Below are positions 1 to 15,000 of a DNA stretch of 64,000 nt, in pieces. The position numbers and the translations under genes were made by a program. Each line of letters starts with the position of its first letter. The stretch's first letter is position 1. Under the pieces are notes generated by a model, which saw only the letters and a list, made by a program, of their open reading frames with translations, did not search any database and was not told the origin of the DNA. Source of the DNA: an uncultured bacterium (GTDB lineage: Bacteria; Armatimonadota; Hebobacteria; CAIYQO01); assembly GCA_903928345.1 (NCBI GenBank), contig CAIYQO010000194.1, positions 62,001 to 126,000 on the forward strand. Reading direction: 5' to 3'.

Positions 1-1
1 C

Positions 2-3000
2 TCGTCCTTGACGATCTCTCCGAATACGTATGCGGTGGTGGGCAGCCCGATCAGCATCAGTGCCGTACTCAATGACAACCTGAACCAGCCCTGTGCCGGC
101 AACACGCCGTACCAGTTAAGCTTCGCCTTTGAGGACGGCACACAGGCGGCGCCGCCCATCGTGGCGGGGTCGGATATTGTCGGCGGGTTGAATAACTTCG
201 TCACGATCACTGATCTGAAGGGTCTGTCGCATCGTACCGTGACGGTGACGCTGTCGATCCCGCAACAATTGCTGGATATGCCGCTTACACTGAGTTCCAA
301 GTCACTGCCGATCATTGCCGGACTCCCGACGACGATGACGATGACGCTGCAGTCCCTGGTGGCCAACGGCAGCACGACACAGGTATACAGCTACCCGCAG
401 CCTGTACCGCCCGCTAACGGCAACCTCGGGCCGGATCAGATGCGCATCGTCGCCGACGGCATCGTCGACCAGTTCGGCAACCCGGCCTTCGGCCAGACGG
501 TTACCGATCTGTTGGGTAACCCGATTCCGACCACGAGCGTCTACTTCTCGGCGGACAAGGGGGGCTTCGGCGCCACCGTCGCGGATGTAACAACGCCGTA
601 CAACTTCAGCAGCACCGTCTTTACGACGATTGCGAACAATAAGAACGTGGCGCGTGCCGTGGCCTACTACCGCTGCGGTTCCGCCGTGGACGACGTCATT
701 TCCGCCACCTGCGGCACCAATGCTTCCAACGCGCCGATCCACGTGATCGGTGGCGCGGACGGCGTAAACTTCACCTTTACGCGTGGTAATGTGATCACGA
801 ACTCCGTGCAGGTGGGCGCCGACGCGGGTTCCGGCTTCGATCAAGCGGTCACCACGGTGACGGCGTCCGCGAACAGCAAGAAGATCCCGCTGACCGACGC
901 GGTTAGCGTCTATCTGAACCCGGATCAAGGCACCTTATTGAACCAGACGCAGATGATCGGCCTGGACGTAAACAGCCAGATTCCGAACATCATCTTCCAG
1001 GCGGATCCGACCGCGACGGGCGGCCCGTTAAACATCGCCTGGGCGTCCGGCAATAACAACGGCACGGTGAAGACGAAGCTCAATGTCATCGGCCCGCCGG
1101 ATCACTTTGTGCAGGACGCCAAGGGCACCCCGGGGTTGGCCTACACGCCCGCTACCATCAAGGGCGCCGGGACGGCGATCGTCTCCGGCTACCTGGAAGC
1201 CGCGGACGGCACGCCGGTGCTCCAGGGGTCCGTCACCGTGCAGTTTGCCACCAGCAACCCGAACTTCGTGCTCACCCCGGCCAACGGCCAGGTCGTCGTC
1301 GGCGCCAAGGGGTACGTCTCGATTATTGTCGGCGCGGCCAACCCGGCGCTGGTGACCACCAATGGCTTCTCCGTGTCGGCGCGCGCCGGTAATGCCAGTG
1401 CGCAAACCGGCATCATCAATTACGGGCAATCCACCAAGACGCTCACCATCGCGGTGACCGGCGGCGTGCAAACGCAGCCGGTGGATCCGTGGCTGGATCC
1501 GAAGAACGTGAAGGAAGCCGAGGTGGTCATCTCCGCGCTCGACGCCACCGGCAATCCGGTAGCAGACAGCGCCACCGTGTCGTTGGCCAATGATGCCGGC
1601 GCCGACTTCTACGCTTCCCTCGACGGTGGCGTAACGTATACACAGAAGATCGGCCAGACGGTCAATAACGCCAACTTTAAGAACGGCTCACTTACCCTAC
1701 ACCTGCGCGGCAACGGCGCTATCACCAAGCCGGGTGTGTGCAACATCACGGCAGCCGCGGAGAACGGCACCGTCACGGCGAAGGACGCCTCGATTACCTA
1801 CATCGGGCGCCCGGCCAAGTTGTCTGCCCTGACACTCACGCCGGCCACTTCGCAAGTCATCACCCTGCAGACGGACGTGAAGGTGCAAGTCGACGACGTG
1901 AACGGCAAGTCGGTTTCCGACGGCTATCCGATCACCTTCACCACCGGCAACAATGGGAACGTCAACGTCAACGGCGACAATAATATCTCGCAACCCGATA
2001 CGAATACCGCGAGCACGAGCTATGGCTTCGCCGAAACGACGATCGTGGGCAATGTGGCGTGCTCGCCGACCGTTACCGTGAAATACGGCGGTGTCACTCT
2101 GAGTGCACCGTACAAGTTTGTCGGCTCCGGCGCCATCACGTTTACCTTCGCGCCGGTGATCCCGCGTATCCTGAGCGACGGACTCAAGAAGATCGATACG
2201 ACCGTGAACGGCTTCCTGCCCGACGGCAAGACGCCGGTCGCCGATGGCACGCCGATCACGCTCAAGCTGGACAAGGGGCACTTCGGGAACGGACAGCAGA
2301 CGATCACCGGGACGTTCATGAACGGCACCTTCAACACCACCATCGTCGGTGCCGCCACGCCGGGGATCAACGACCTGGGCGATGCGACACTAACCGCCCT
2401 GTCCGGTGCCTACACGGCGACCACCACCGTGTGGTTCTACGGCCAGCCGTCGAGTATCCTGATTACCGACCCGCCGTCGGTCGATGCCGCCACCCGGCCG
2501 ACGCTCATCGCCATCGCCGGCTCCAAGGCGAGCACGACGATCGAGACGTACGACCTGGGCGTCAACGCCGCGGACGGCAAGGTGCAGGTGGATGTCATCG
2601 ACAATACCACCGGCATCACCGTCTCTACCAGCACGGTCCCGGTGGTGAATGGCACGGTGACGACCACTGTGACGACACCGATGGTCGGCAAGTACCTGGT
2701 GAAGGCGAGTCTGGTCAACGACAAGACGAAGTTTGACGACTTCTGGCTGCAGTCCGTGGCCTCCATCCCGAATACCGTGACGGTGGCGCCAGTGGGCGCC
2801 AATCCGACCGCCTCCGCCGATGGGACAGGCGCGGCGCAGGCCTTCACCATCACCGCGCTGGACGTCAACGGCAAGCCCGCGGGCAACATTCCGGCGCAGG
2901 TATGGATCGACCGCGGCGCGGTCATCGACAACACCGGCAACCCGGTGGCCGCCAACAGCCAGGCGCAGGCGATCACCGTGCAGCTCGATGCCACCGGCAC

Positions 3001-6000
3001 GGGGACCTTCAGCGTGAACGGCTCTATGGTCGGCGGCTTCCCTGTCGCCCCGGGCGTGGCCACCGTCACGGTGCAGATCGGCACCTTGATTCCGGTGACC
3101 AGCACGCTGCGCTTAATCGGCAAGCCGAACTCCATCGTGCTGTCGGCCGACTACTACCGCCTGCTGGCGAACAATAAGGACCAGATCACGGTCACCGCGA
3201 AGGTATACGACAGCGCCATGCAGCGCGTTGCCGACGGCACCAGCGTGCGCTTCACCGTGAAGAACTGGGACGGCACGGCGGTGACGCCGGGCAACACGCG
3301 CTTCACCCCGAGCACGATGGCCACGGTGAACGGCGTCTCCACCTCGCTCTTCGCGCTGAAAGCGATCGGTGACGTGAAGATCACCGCCAGCGCCGACGGG
3401 TATGCCGGCGTGGTGAGCACCGATCTGGCCAAGGTGACCGGCGCCGGCGCGGACTCCGTAACGCTCGACATCAACGCGGGCAATCCGCTGCGCATCTCCA
3501 CCGACGGCACCGGCCCGGCCGGCTCGAACAGCACCGACCTGGTGGTGAACGCAACCGCGACCGACTCCAAGGGGACGGCACTCGCCTATGGCGATCCGAA
3601 CCTGATCGGCCTGCCAGTGACCATCAGCACCACCGCGGGCACGCTGGGCACGAAGGGGCTGAAGTACGACACGACGCTGGACGCCACCGGGCAGGCGGTC
3701 GTCACCCTCGCGGGTACGGCGACCACCGTGCCGGGCACGGCCACCGTCACCGTGGCGAGCGGCGCGATCACCGGGCAGAATCCGGTCAGCATCGCCTTCG
3801 TCGGTCCGGCGGATGCCACCAAGTTCACTACGACGTGGATTCCCACGCTAACGGATACCAACGGCAACGGCATCGTGGACATCTTCCAGGACGCCACCAC
3901 TAACTTCCAGATTGAAGTCGGCGCCTTTGACAGCTTTGGGCAGCCGGTCCTTGATGGCACGGTGATGACGATCAGTGCGACGGCCGGCCTCACCATCACG
4001 ATGCCTGACACCAAGCTGACCGCCGGCGATACCGGGAAGGTGCGCTGGACATTATCGCCCGCCACCTCCGGCATCAAGGACATCTTCCTGGTTGCGGGTG
4101 ACGTGAAGAAGACCGATCCCAAGGAAGTGGAAGTCCTGCCGGTCGCCCAGTCCTTCGCGATGACGATCCTCGAACAGGATCGCATCTACTACAACCCGGC
4201 GACGACGGCCAATCTGTCCAAGCAGACGAGCTTCCAACTCACCGGGTATCAGGGCGGCACCCCGACGGCCGGCCAGGAGCAGGCAAACGCCACCGTGGAT
4301 CTGACCACGGACATCGGCGCCTTCGTCGCCGGGCAAAACGTCGCGCTCGTAGCCGGGAAGAACGGGAAAGAAGCGACGGTCCAACTGAACCAGGCCGGGC
4401 AGGCGGTAGTGCACTTTACCGGTGACGGCACGAACGTCGGCCAGCCGAATATTCGCGTGCGCTCCTCCGGCTTCTCGCAATCCATCAACACGGCGGCGAC
4501 GCCGGTGCGCATCGTGGGCGATCCGTCCCGCATCATCACGCAGGCCTACTCCAAGTCGGCGCCGACGCTGACCGACGACCTGCGCGTGATGCAGGACGAC
4601 CCGGTGACGATCATCGCCGAGGTGCAGGACTCCGCGGGCCAGCAGGTGCTCGATGGCTTCATGGTCAAGTTCAGCGTGAACAGCCCGGCGGCGATCCTGC
4701 GCGCGACGAACGTGCAGATTGCCAACGGGGTGGTACGCGCCGACCTGGCTTCCAACGCTTCCGGCGTCTACACCGTGACGGCCGAGGCGTTGGACGCCAC
4801 CGGCAACAGCATCGCGCCGACGCCGGTGACAGATCCGACCCAGGTGACGATCCGCACCTACGCGAAGACCTTCACCGTCAGCGCCATCGAGCCGGCGACC
4901 AAGACGATTTCGCAGGATGGAAACGAGACGGCGAAGATCACCGTCCTCGGGAAGGATGCCAACGGCGTCCCGATCCTGGCCGGCACGCCGGTACAGTTCA
5001 CTATCCTGCAGGTGGATAGTCAGCTCGCGACGCTGGTCGATCCGCTCAACCAGGGTGGCTACGGCGATATCCAGAACACCGTGGCCGAAACCGGCGGCAC
5101 CGCGATGATCTTCATGCGCGGTCAGAATACCACCGGCAAGGTCGGCACCGCGGGGATCCGCGTAGCATCCTACAACACCGGCAGCGGTTCGCCGTCCGCC
5201 TTCCAGACGGATATGCCGGACCTGATCACCCTGTACGGGCCGGGCAGCACCGCCGCCGGCGCCGCGACGCTGGCCGCCGACATGACGCCCAACCCGGTCA
5301 CCCCGGGCACCGAAGGCACGTTGGCGATCTCGCTGACGGATGCCGTCACCGGGCGCGCCTATAATCCGTCCTGGTATACGCTCAGCGTGGCGGAGCAGGC
5401 GGGCGTGGGGACGCTCACCGGCGTGCAGACCCTCGACACCACCACCGGCGCGTGCTCGCTTACCTACACGCTGACTGAAGATGAAGCCACCGCGAAGCTG
5501 GCGTTGCCTGACCCGGTGCTCCACTTCATCGTCAACATCAACGGCGTCACGAGCGACAAGACCGGGGTGCTGTGGACCAAGACAATCGATGTGCCCATCA
5601 CGAACCCGGCGACGTGGCCCGGCCATACCGAGCCTGCCGTCACCTTCGCCGAAGACAGCGTCATCACGACCCTGAACCTCGGCACCGAGGAGCAGATCAA
5701 TCTGCACGTCCTCGATGTCGCCGGTAATCTGATCGGCCCGGGTCGCGAGATCGATGCCACCATCAGCGCCGGTGGTCTGGTGCGCGACGCGGCACTGCCC
5801 GCGCCGGGTGCCACTACCACGGCGCTTACCACGGGAACGGGCGGCGTCATCTCGCTCATCGCCACCGCCCCGACGCAAATGCCCGCCGGCGGCAAGGTCA
5901 CTATTACGCTGACCGATAAGCTCACCAGCGTGGTGCTCGCGCAGGATATCAACCCGGCCGTGACTGGCATCGACGTGACCGTGCTCAATGCCAAGCCCGT

Positions 6001-9000
6001 CGCCGACTTCAAGCTGGTTAGCGTCGCCAACCCGACGCGCCTGTACTATGATCCGACGCCGGCGACTCAGATCATCGGCGGCCTGCCGTTGAAGACCAAC
6101 GTGGTGCTGCAGGGGCTCACCCCGGACGGGATCACCGGTAGCGCGGGCGCACCGGTGAACATCAGCGTGGATCGCGGCCAATTCCGCCAGTTCGGCGTGG
6201 GCGCCTTCGGCAAAACGCTGAACAACGTGTCGCTGGACACCAACGGCCAGATCAAGTTGGAGTTCGAAGGCGCGGGCGAAGACACCCTGCTCGGGATGCC
6301 CACCTTCACCATCAGCGACGTCAACAACACGGTCACCCGCCAGTTGTCGCAGGCGACCCTGCTGCTCATCGGCAAGCCGACCACCGTCACCGTGACGTTG
6401 GCCAGCGCCAGCATCTTCCAGGATGCTGAAGCGCCGATTACCACGTCGTTGACCGACGCCGCCGGGCAGCAAGTACTCGACGGTTGGAAGATCAAATACG
6501 CGCAAGCCTCGACCCAGTGGGTAAACACGAACACCGCGGCCGAGTGGATGAATACCGTGGGCCCAGGCGTCTTCCGCCTGGCCGGCAATAACGTGGCGGT
6601 GCTGACCAACGGGCAAAGCACCACCACCTTCGCCAGCAACCACTCGGGCGTCTACACCCTGACAGCGAGCGCGAAGACGAGCACGCTGGTGCAGGATGCC
6701 GCCAATGCCGGCGTGGAAGTCTACGGCGGTGGTGGCGTAACGGCGTCGCAAGACCTGACCATTGACACCTACGCCAGCACCTACGCAATCAATGTGGTCT
6801 CACCCACGCCGGCGCGCATCAACGCCGACGGGAGCCAGATCGCCAGCCTATACGTCACCTGCAAGGACGTCGAAGGGAAGATCGTCCTGGAGAACGTGCC
6901 GGTAGACGTCACGCCGTCGCTCGGGCGTTTGCTCATGGCCGACGACACCACCAAGTGGGTCGACTCCAAGTCGGGCACGTCGATGCAGGTGCTGACGGAT
7001 TCCAACGGGCAGCTCCGGTTGCTGTCCCGCGGCAACAGCGTCATCGGCCCGCTGAAGGTAACGATCAATAACGATCAGAAGCCGACGAGCTATATCTCGG
7101 TCGTCGACACCGGGTTGGTGCACTACGGCGTCGATGTGGCCACGGCAGTCTTCACGGTGACGCCGATCGCCCTGACCAAGGCGACCCAGCGCATCGCGGG
7201 CACCGATCAGTTCGGTAACGGATTGACCACCAGCATCAACTTCACGGTCGCTATGGTCGATGCCAACGGCAACAGCTACCCGGATGGGTATACCGTCACC
7301 CTACAGGCGAATGGGAACCCGGTTGGGCTGCCGATCCCGCTGGTGAACAGCCAGATCGCTCTTACGTACAGCCAGGCACTCGCCGCCGCTGACAAGCTGT
7401 TCGAGAAAATCACCATCAAGCTGACCGGTCCGGACAGCACGGGCAATAACGCTTCGATCACCTCGCCGACCCTTTTCAACGTGGCGGTGGTGAAGCCGAA
7501 GTCCGCCGTGATGACGCCGGCTACCGGCTCGAGCAACGAAATCGACGTCACCAAGACACTGGCGATCAACTCGATCATCATGGACGCGGCGGTGGCCGGC
7601 GATCCGTCGCAGACGCTCATCCCGAACTACGAGATCCGCTATGCGATCAAGACACTCTTCGGTATGCCCGCGGCGACGCTGTCCGCGAACGGCGGTCCGT
7701 TCTATACGGACGTCAACGGCGCGACGAACGTCACGCTGACGGCCGGGAACCAGCCGCAGAAGCTCCAGGTGGTCGCCTTCTACGATAAGGACCGCGACGG
7801 CCAGCGCAAGGCCGACGGTTCGGAAGACGTCGGCACCTCCGGCGACATCTATATCGGTAAGCCGGACGCGGTAGCGCCGGCCTCCTATACCGTGCCGATC
7901 AACTCGACCAACGTGGCGATGACGGCAACCGTGACCGTGGGCGGCGTGGACGTCTACAACGGGTATCCGGTCACCTGCACGCTGGTCGGTGCCGGCACGC
8001 TGGTCGCGTCCGACGCGACGGTGGGCAACAACGGCGTGGTGAACTTCACGTACACCGCGCCGGCCGTCCAGCCCGCCGTCGATCCGGTGCTCATCGTTCG
8101 CGACGGGATCAACAACAACATCATCGGGCAGATCACGCTGAAGAGCGTATCCGTCAATGCCCTGCCGGCCGTGCCGACCGGCTTCACGGTCACGGCGACG
8201 ACGTCCAAGTCCGCTTCATTGCAGTGGAATGACGTGGCGCAGGAGCAGTCGTTCGATCTGGAAACGAGCCCGGACGGCAACGCCTGGAGTGCGCCGATCT
8301 CGATCCCGATGAACCAGACAATCTACACCGACAACACGTTCGGTGCCGAATACACCATGCGCTACTATCGGTTGCGCGCGGTGAACCAGCTCGGGACCTC
8401 GAACTGGGCGCAGCTCACAACGGCGGTGGTGTCCGGGCCGGATGCGCCGGTGCTGGCGGACATCAACCACAATCCCCACCCAGTGGGGGACGTCACCTCG
8501 ACGACGATCACGCTGAATTGGACGGACATCGACCGCGAAACCGGCTATGAGATCCAGAGGAGCTGGGACGGCGTCAGCGGATGGACGACGGTGGCCACGA
8601 CGGGGATCAACATCCTCACCACCACGGTGACCGTGACGCCGAACACGCATAACTACTTTCGCGTGCGTGGCATCTCCGATCAGCGGCCGACGGTGGCCTA
8701 TGTGGAGCAGGGTTCCTGGTCCAACGGTTCCGACTCCAACACCCCGCCGCCGAAGACCGGCACGGTAACGGCGACGGCTCTTGACGCCACGGATATCCAG
8801 TTGACGTGGGATCCGGTGGTGGCCTCGGGCTACTACGTACAGTACCGCAAGACCGGCGCCCCCGTCTGGACGCTGATCACTGCCCCGACCGTGACGCTGA
8901 ACGGCGGCGGGAAGGAACAATACACACAGAGCGGGCTGACGCCGAACACCTCGTACGACTTCGAAGTGCGGGCCGGTAGTCCGTACGTCGGTGCCGTGCT

Positions 9001-12000
9001 CTGGTACCTGGGTGACTGGAGCGATCCGGCCACGCAGACCACGATCCCGGTGCCGCCGGTGGCGCCCGGTGTGTTGACCACCCTCGCCAACGGCACCACG
9101 GTGACCGTGAGCTGGGCGGACGTACTCGGCGAGACCGGTTACGAACTGCAGCACCGCGTACTGGGCACCCCAGGCTGGCCGGTCTTTGGCGCCGGCACCC
9201 TGCTCGGGGCCGGCACGACCACGGCTGACGTCACCGGCTTGCTCAACGGCACGACTTACGAGTTCCGGCTGGTGGCTACGAACTCGGTGAGCACCGCGTT
9301 GAACGCCAACTGGTCGCCCACCGCGGCGCAGATCACGCCGACGATCGCGCCGACGCTGACCGTCATCGATCCGCTGAACGACGTGGACGGCGGCAACGTG
9401 ACGCTCCGCTGGGCGGCGATCACCGGCGCGGCCTCCTACTCGCTGGATCGCAGCGCGGATGGCGGCGCAACCTGGGCCAACGTCAAGGCGGGCATTGCGG
9501 CGTTGAACTACACCGACAATACCGCGACGTTGAACACGCCGTATGTCTATCGTCTGGCCGCCACCAACGCCGCGGGTAACTCGGCGTTCAGTGGTACGCA
9601 GGCCATTACCACCGGTCCCGCGGCGCCGGCGGGCTTTACCACCGCCGCCGCCGGTGATACGGTAGTGCTCACCTGGAACAACGTGCCGGGCGCGAAGTTC
9701 AAGCTGCAACGGCGCACCGGGCTGAACGCCTTTGCCGATGTCTCGGGCGCCCTGTTGCCGGTCAATGTGCTGATCTATACGGACAGCGGTCTGCCCACGA
9801 ACACGACCTACGACTACCGCATCGCGGCGGTGAATTCCACCGGGTCGCGCTCGACCTATACCGTGGTCGCCCCGGTGACCACCGGTCCGGCGGCGGCGTT
9901 CGTACAGAACGCGCCGACGAACATACTCGACGTCTCGCTAACCCTGAACTGGACTGCGGTCGCGGGCGTGAGTGGGTACGACATCATCGGCTGGCAGTTG
10001 ACGGATCCGCAACCGACCAAGGCCACGGCCTCCGTCGCCGCCGGCGTCACAACGACACCCGTGACGAAGTATACGGCGAATGATGGTTCGTTGCAGAACC
10101 TCGTACCTGGCCAGACGTACAACTTCGTCATCGTGGCGAAGACGGCGGCTGCGGGCCAGACCTTCTCCGGTATCCAGACGGTCACTATGGTACCGCCGGT
10201 GCCGGCCGCCTTCACCGCCACCTTCGCCGGCACCACCGCCACGCTGGCGTGGACGGATGGCCTTGGGGAGACGAAGTATCAATACGAAGAACGCTCCTAC
10301 GTGGGCGGTGTCGCCGGCGCGTGGGGCGCGGCGGTGGACGTGCCGATGAATACGGCGACAATCAGTGTGCCCGGGTTAGCGAACGGTACCCAGTTCGACT
10401 TCCAGATGCACGCCGTAAACGCCAGCGGGAATTCGGCCTGGACAGCGGCGGGCAACGGCAACACGCAGCCGGCGTCGCCGACGATCAATCCGGTAACGCC
10501 GAGTACCGACATCCAGGGCGTGAACGTCACCCTCTCCTGGGCGGCGATCACCGGCGTGACGATGTATATCCTCGAGCGCAGCACCGACGGGGTGAACTGG
10601 ACGAATATCCCGATGGTGCCGCCCTCTTCGCTGACCTGGACGGATGGCACCGGAGCCGGTAACACGGCATACCTCTACCGGGTGTCCGCGCACGGCGCCG
10701 GTGGGACGTCGATCCCGAGTGCGACCGTTTCCGTAACGACGGGTGTGGGTCAAAAACCGAGCACACCCGTCGCAACAGCCGACGGCACGCAGGTGACGTT
10801 GTCTTGGACCCTGATCCCGGGCTATGCCTACCGTCTGGACCGCCAGAAGGTCGGCGGTGCTTGGGCGACACCGGCCTTCAATCCGCTGCCGGTGAACGTC
10901 AATACCTACATCGACACGGATGCGACGATTACCGCGAACACGACCTACAACTATCGCCTCGCGGCGGTGGATGCAGGCACGGGCGCGCTGTCGGCGTGGT
11001 CCGATCTCGCAACCGTCACGACGGGCCCGGTGGCGACCTTTACACCGGTCACCACCTCTGCCGTCACGACCACCACGTTGACCGTCACCTGGCCGTCAGT
11101 GGCCAACAGCACCAGCTTCGACCTGTATCGGTGGGTGTTGGGCGCGCAGCCGCCGGTTCTGCCGACGCAGACCTTTGGGGCGGCGGTTACGAGTTATAAC
11201 GACGGCACGCCGCCCAATCCCCTGGTGCCGGGGCAGACGTACTACTACCGTATCGTCGTACATACGGCGGGCGGTAAGACGTCGAGCAGTCCGGATGTCC
11301 AGGTGACGATGGTTCCGCCGGCGCCCACGGGCTTCACCGCCACGGCAACGAACACCACCGTCACGCTGGCCTGGAATGCGCCCGCTATCGGCGCGCCGAC
11401 CTATGAGTACCAGCAAGCCACCGTGGTCGGCGGCGTCACCGGCGCCTGGGGCGCCAGCGTCCCACTGCCGGCCAATCCGGCGACCGTGGACATTACCGGG
11501 CAGCCTGTCGATACGAACTTTGCGTATCGCTTCCGCGCCGTGAACTCCGGCGGTACCTCGGTCTGGACGACCGTGGCGACTACCTCGACGATCCCGGCGA
11601 CGCCGACGACCCTGTCGCTGTCGATGCTGGAAGATCCGGCGATCGCGCCGAGTCATACCCCCGGCGTCACGGCTACCTGGACGGACACCAATGCCGAGAA
11701 CGGCTTCGAATGGGCGGTGAGCACGGATGGCATCACCTTCGGCGTCCCGGCGGTGTTGGCCCAGGGTGTCCTCTCGGTGATCGATCCGGCGACGACGACC
11801 TGTACCACGCTCCCGCAGACGCGCTTCTACCGCGTACGCGCCGTCAATGGGGCCGGCAAGTCCGGCTGGTCCGCGGTACAGGAGATCGTTACCTCCCCGC
11901 CGTACAACGATTCGCCTTCCAACGATACGTTGAACGTGGGCAACGCCACTTCGACGACCATTCCGCTGACGTGGAGTGACGCGAAGATGGAGAGCGGCTA

Positions 12001-15000
12001 CGAAGTCTGGATGAGCGTGAATGGCGTCCAGGGGTCGTGGAGCAAGGCCGGTAGCACGGTCGCCAACGTGACGACCTATACGGTCACCGGGTTGAACCCG
12101 AATGAGTACCACTTCTTCCGCGTGCGGGCGTTTACTACCAACGCGGGGATGCCGACGGCGTACGCCGGCTGGACGAATACGAAACAAGCGAGCACCTCAC
12201 CGGCCAAGGTGATCGGGCCGCTTCCGGCGCAGCCGAATCTGCCGACGGCCGTGTCCAGCACCTCGAACGAGATGCTGCTCACCTGGTCGCCGCCGGACGG
12301 CGCGTCGACCTATAACATCCGCTATCGCCTCTCGACGGCGACAGTATGGACGAACGTGGCAGCGCCGATCTTTGGGGCGGATGCCGCGGGGAACATCACT
12401 TACGACCAGTTGGGGTTGACGGCGGGCACCACCTACCAGTATCAAGTCCAGGCGGTGAACACCAATAACAATCCGAACCTGACCGGTGGCTGGAGCGACA
12501 TCTTCAACGGCACCACGGTGCCGACGCAGACGCCGACGATCACCTCGTTTGATCTCAATATAAGTTCGGGGATCTACCGCATCTACTACTCGGGGATGAC
12601 CTGCGATCAGTTGGCGGACAACCTACCCGACTATACGGATATCACCTTCACCGGCTATACGGCCGCCGGCAAGGCCAACGGCTCCACGGTGACGGTGAAG
12701 ACGGACAAGGGCTACTTCGTGAATAGTTCGACAGGCACACCCGTCTATTCGCAGTCGTACACCACCACGCTGGACTCTAACGGGCAAGCCACGTTGCGCT
12801 TCCAGGGTTGGTACAAGCACGCGGATGGCAGTAATGTGTTCGAGCTGCCGACGCTGGCCGACCTGGGTATCCCGACCATCACGGCTACCGATGGCACGGG
12901 GAACGCGGTGGTACCGACGGCGGTTACGTCCGCCAACGCCGGGTGGACGACCGCTAACAAAGCGAAGCTCATCGGCCCGCCGAACACCATCACGCAAACG
13001 GACAACTCGTTGGCCGACACCACCATGCAGGATGGACAGGTGACGGAGACTGCCACCGTCCACGACCTGAACGGTGAGCCGGTGCTGGCGAACATGTCGA
13101 TCTGGTTCGTCCAGTCCTACGATGCGGCTGCCACGCCGGCGACGGCGACGAACGCCCAGGCTCTGGGCCAGGGCAACATCCGGGTGCCGTACGCGCTCAC
13201 CGGTGTGGACGGCACGGCGTCGACGCTCTTCCAGAGCAACCACTCCGGCGTGTATACGATCTACTCGTACGCGCTGCTCAAGGGGTTCAATAAGGCCACC
13301 CTGGATGCCGTGACTAACCTGACCCCGGCGCAGTTGACGGCGGTGGAAAACGCCAACCTGGTGCCGCAGACGGGTGTGGGCACGGTGGTCACGGCCAACG
13401 TGCAGTTGCTGGTGCAGACCCACGGCTTCTCCGGCCCGACGTCGAACGGGAACGCATGGCAGATCATCAGCAATCTCAGCCCGCGCATCAACTGCGACGG
13501 GTCGGAAACCACGCGCGTCACCTTCACTGCCCTCGACGAGGATGGGAAGAAGGTACTGCCGAATGTGCCGTTTAGGGTCTCCGCCTCGCTGGGCTTATTG
13601 GAGATGGAGAATGGCACGGCGATCACGCCGGGTACCACGTTGTACTTCAACGATAAGTCGGAAGGCTACGTGATCGTCCTCGGGTACCCGTACGTTCAGG
13701 GGAACCCGAAGAACACGAAGAACGTTGCCGGCGGTGTCGGTGATGTGGATCTGACGTTCGATAACATCGGCCACGTCCCCGAATACTACCGGATCGCCAG
13801 TGTCGTCGCGGAGTTCGGGCCGGATGTGGCCAGCGCCAAGGATTCGAATGGCGGGAACACCCTGGTCGCTTGGACACCGTCGATGACGGTCGCCGCCGCG
13901 GATTCTAATAACAACGTCCCGGCGAACAAGCAGATCGTCTACACCTTCTACATGTACGACCAGTTCCAGAATCCGTATCCGGACGGGTACGTGATTCAAT
14001 TGAAGCGGGCAGGCGTCAACTGGGGCGCGCCGATGGCGCTGATGAATGGCCGGGCGTCGATCACTTACGCCGAGAACACCAGGAACAGTGCCGCGACGTT
14101 ATCGTACGCTATGACGGTGTCGATGTCCGGCGAACAGTCGATAGCGGCGGGCTCGCAGACCATCACTGCCGGTGGTACCGCCAAGTTCACCCGGCCGATG
14201 ACCGCATCTATCAATCCGGGGAGCATAACCGCACTCGGGTACAATACAGCGTACCCGATCAGCAGTATCGTACTCGACGCAGACGGCAATGGCGTGGTCG
14301 ATGGCTTCCAGATCAGCTACCAGGTCTCGGGTGTTCAGGGGAACTTCAATGGGAACCTGACGACGACTACGGCCACGACATCCGGGAGTGGCGTTTCCAC
14401 GATTCTGAACACCGGCACGAACCCCTGCGTCATCACGGTGTCGGCATATACTTATCAGGGCAACGGTGCAGTGACGACGCTCGTAACCTCGTCGAATATC
14501 TACATCGGCGGGCCGGACAGCGTAGTACCGACGTTCAAGGACGTGCCGCTCAATAGTGGCAGCGTGGGTTATAACTTCACGCTGAACTCCAACGGACAAG
14601 CCGCCGCCGCTTCGTGGCCGATTCAGCTCACGGCCACCGGCGGAGTCGGTTCAATCAACGGCGCCAGCACCACGATCGGCGCCGGTGGGTTGATTAGCTT
14701 CAACTACAACCCGGGTGGTACGGCGGGCGCCGAGACGATCTCGGTCTCAGATAGTGCCGCGCTGGGTAGCCGGCTCCGCACCTCGCTGACGATGAACTCC
14801 TACGGTGGTCCGTCGGCACCGGTGTTAACCCAAGGAACAGTGGTTGACGTGACGCACGTGTCGCTGACCTGGATGGATACCGAAAGCGATGCAGTTCGCT
14901 TGCGCAACGAAGGAGCCTTCCGCATCGATTACCGCGACTTGACGGCCTTCGGCGGCTGGACACCTTATGGTATTCAGGTAGCATCGAATCATAATATCGG

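Noticed and set aside
4052-6751. 899-codon open frame on the minus strand inside the giant gene
   Set aside because: It is an antisense shadow: Arg/Gly/His-rich low-complexity sequence with no domain, opposite a clear Ig-domain frame. GC-rich codon use opens such frames.
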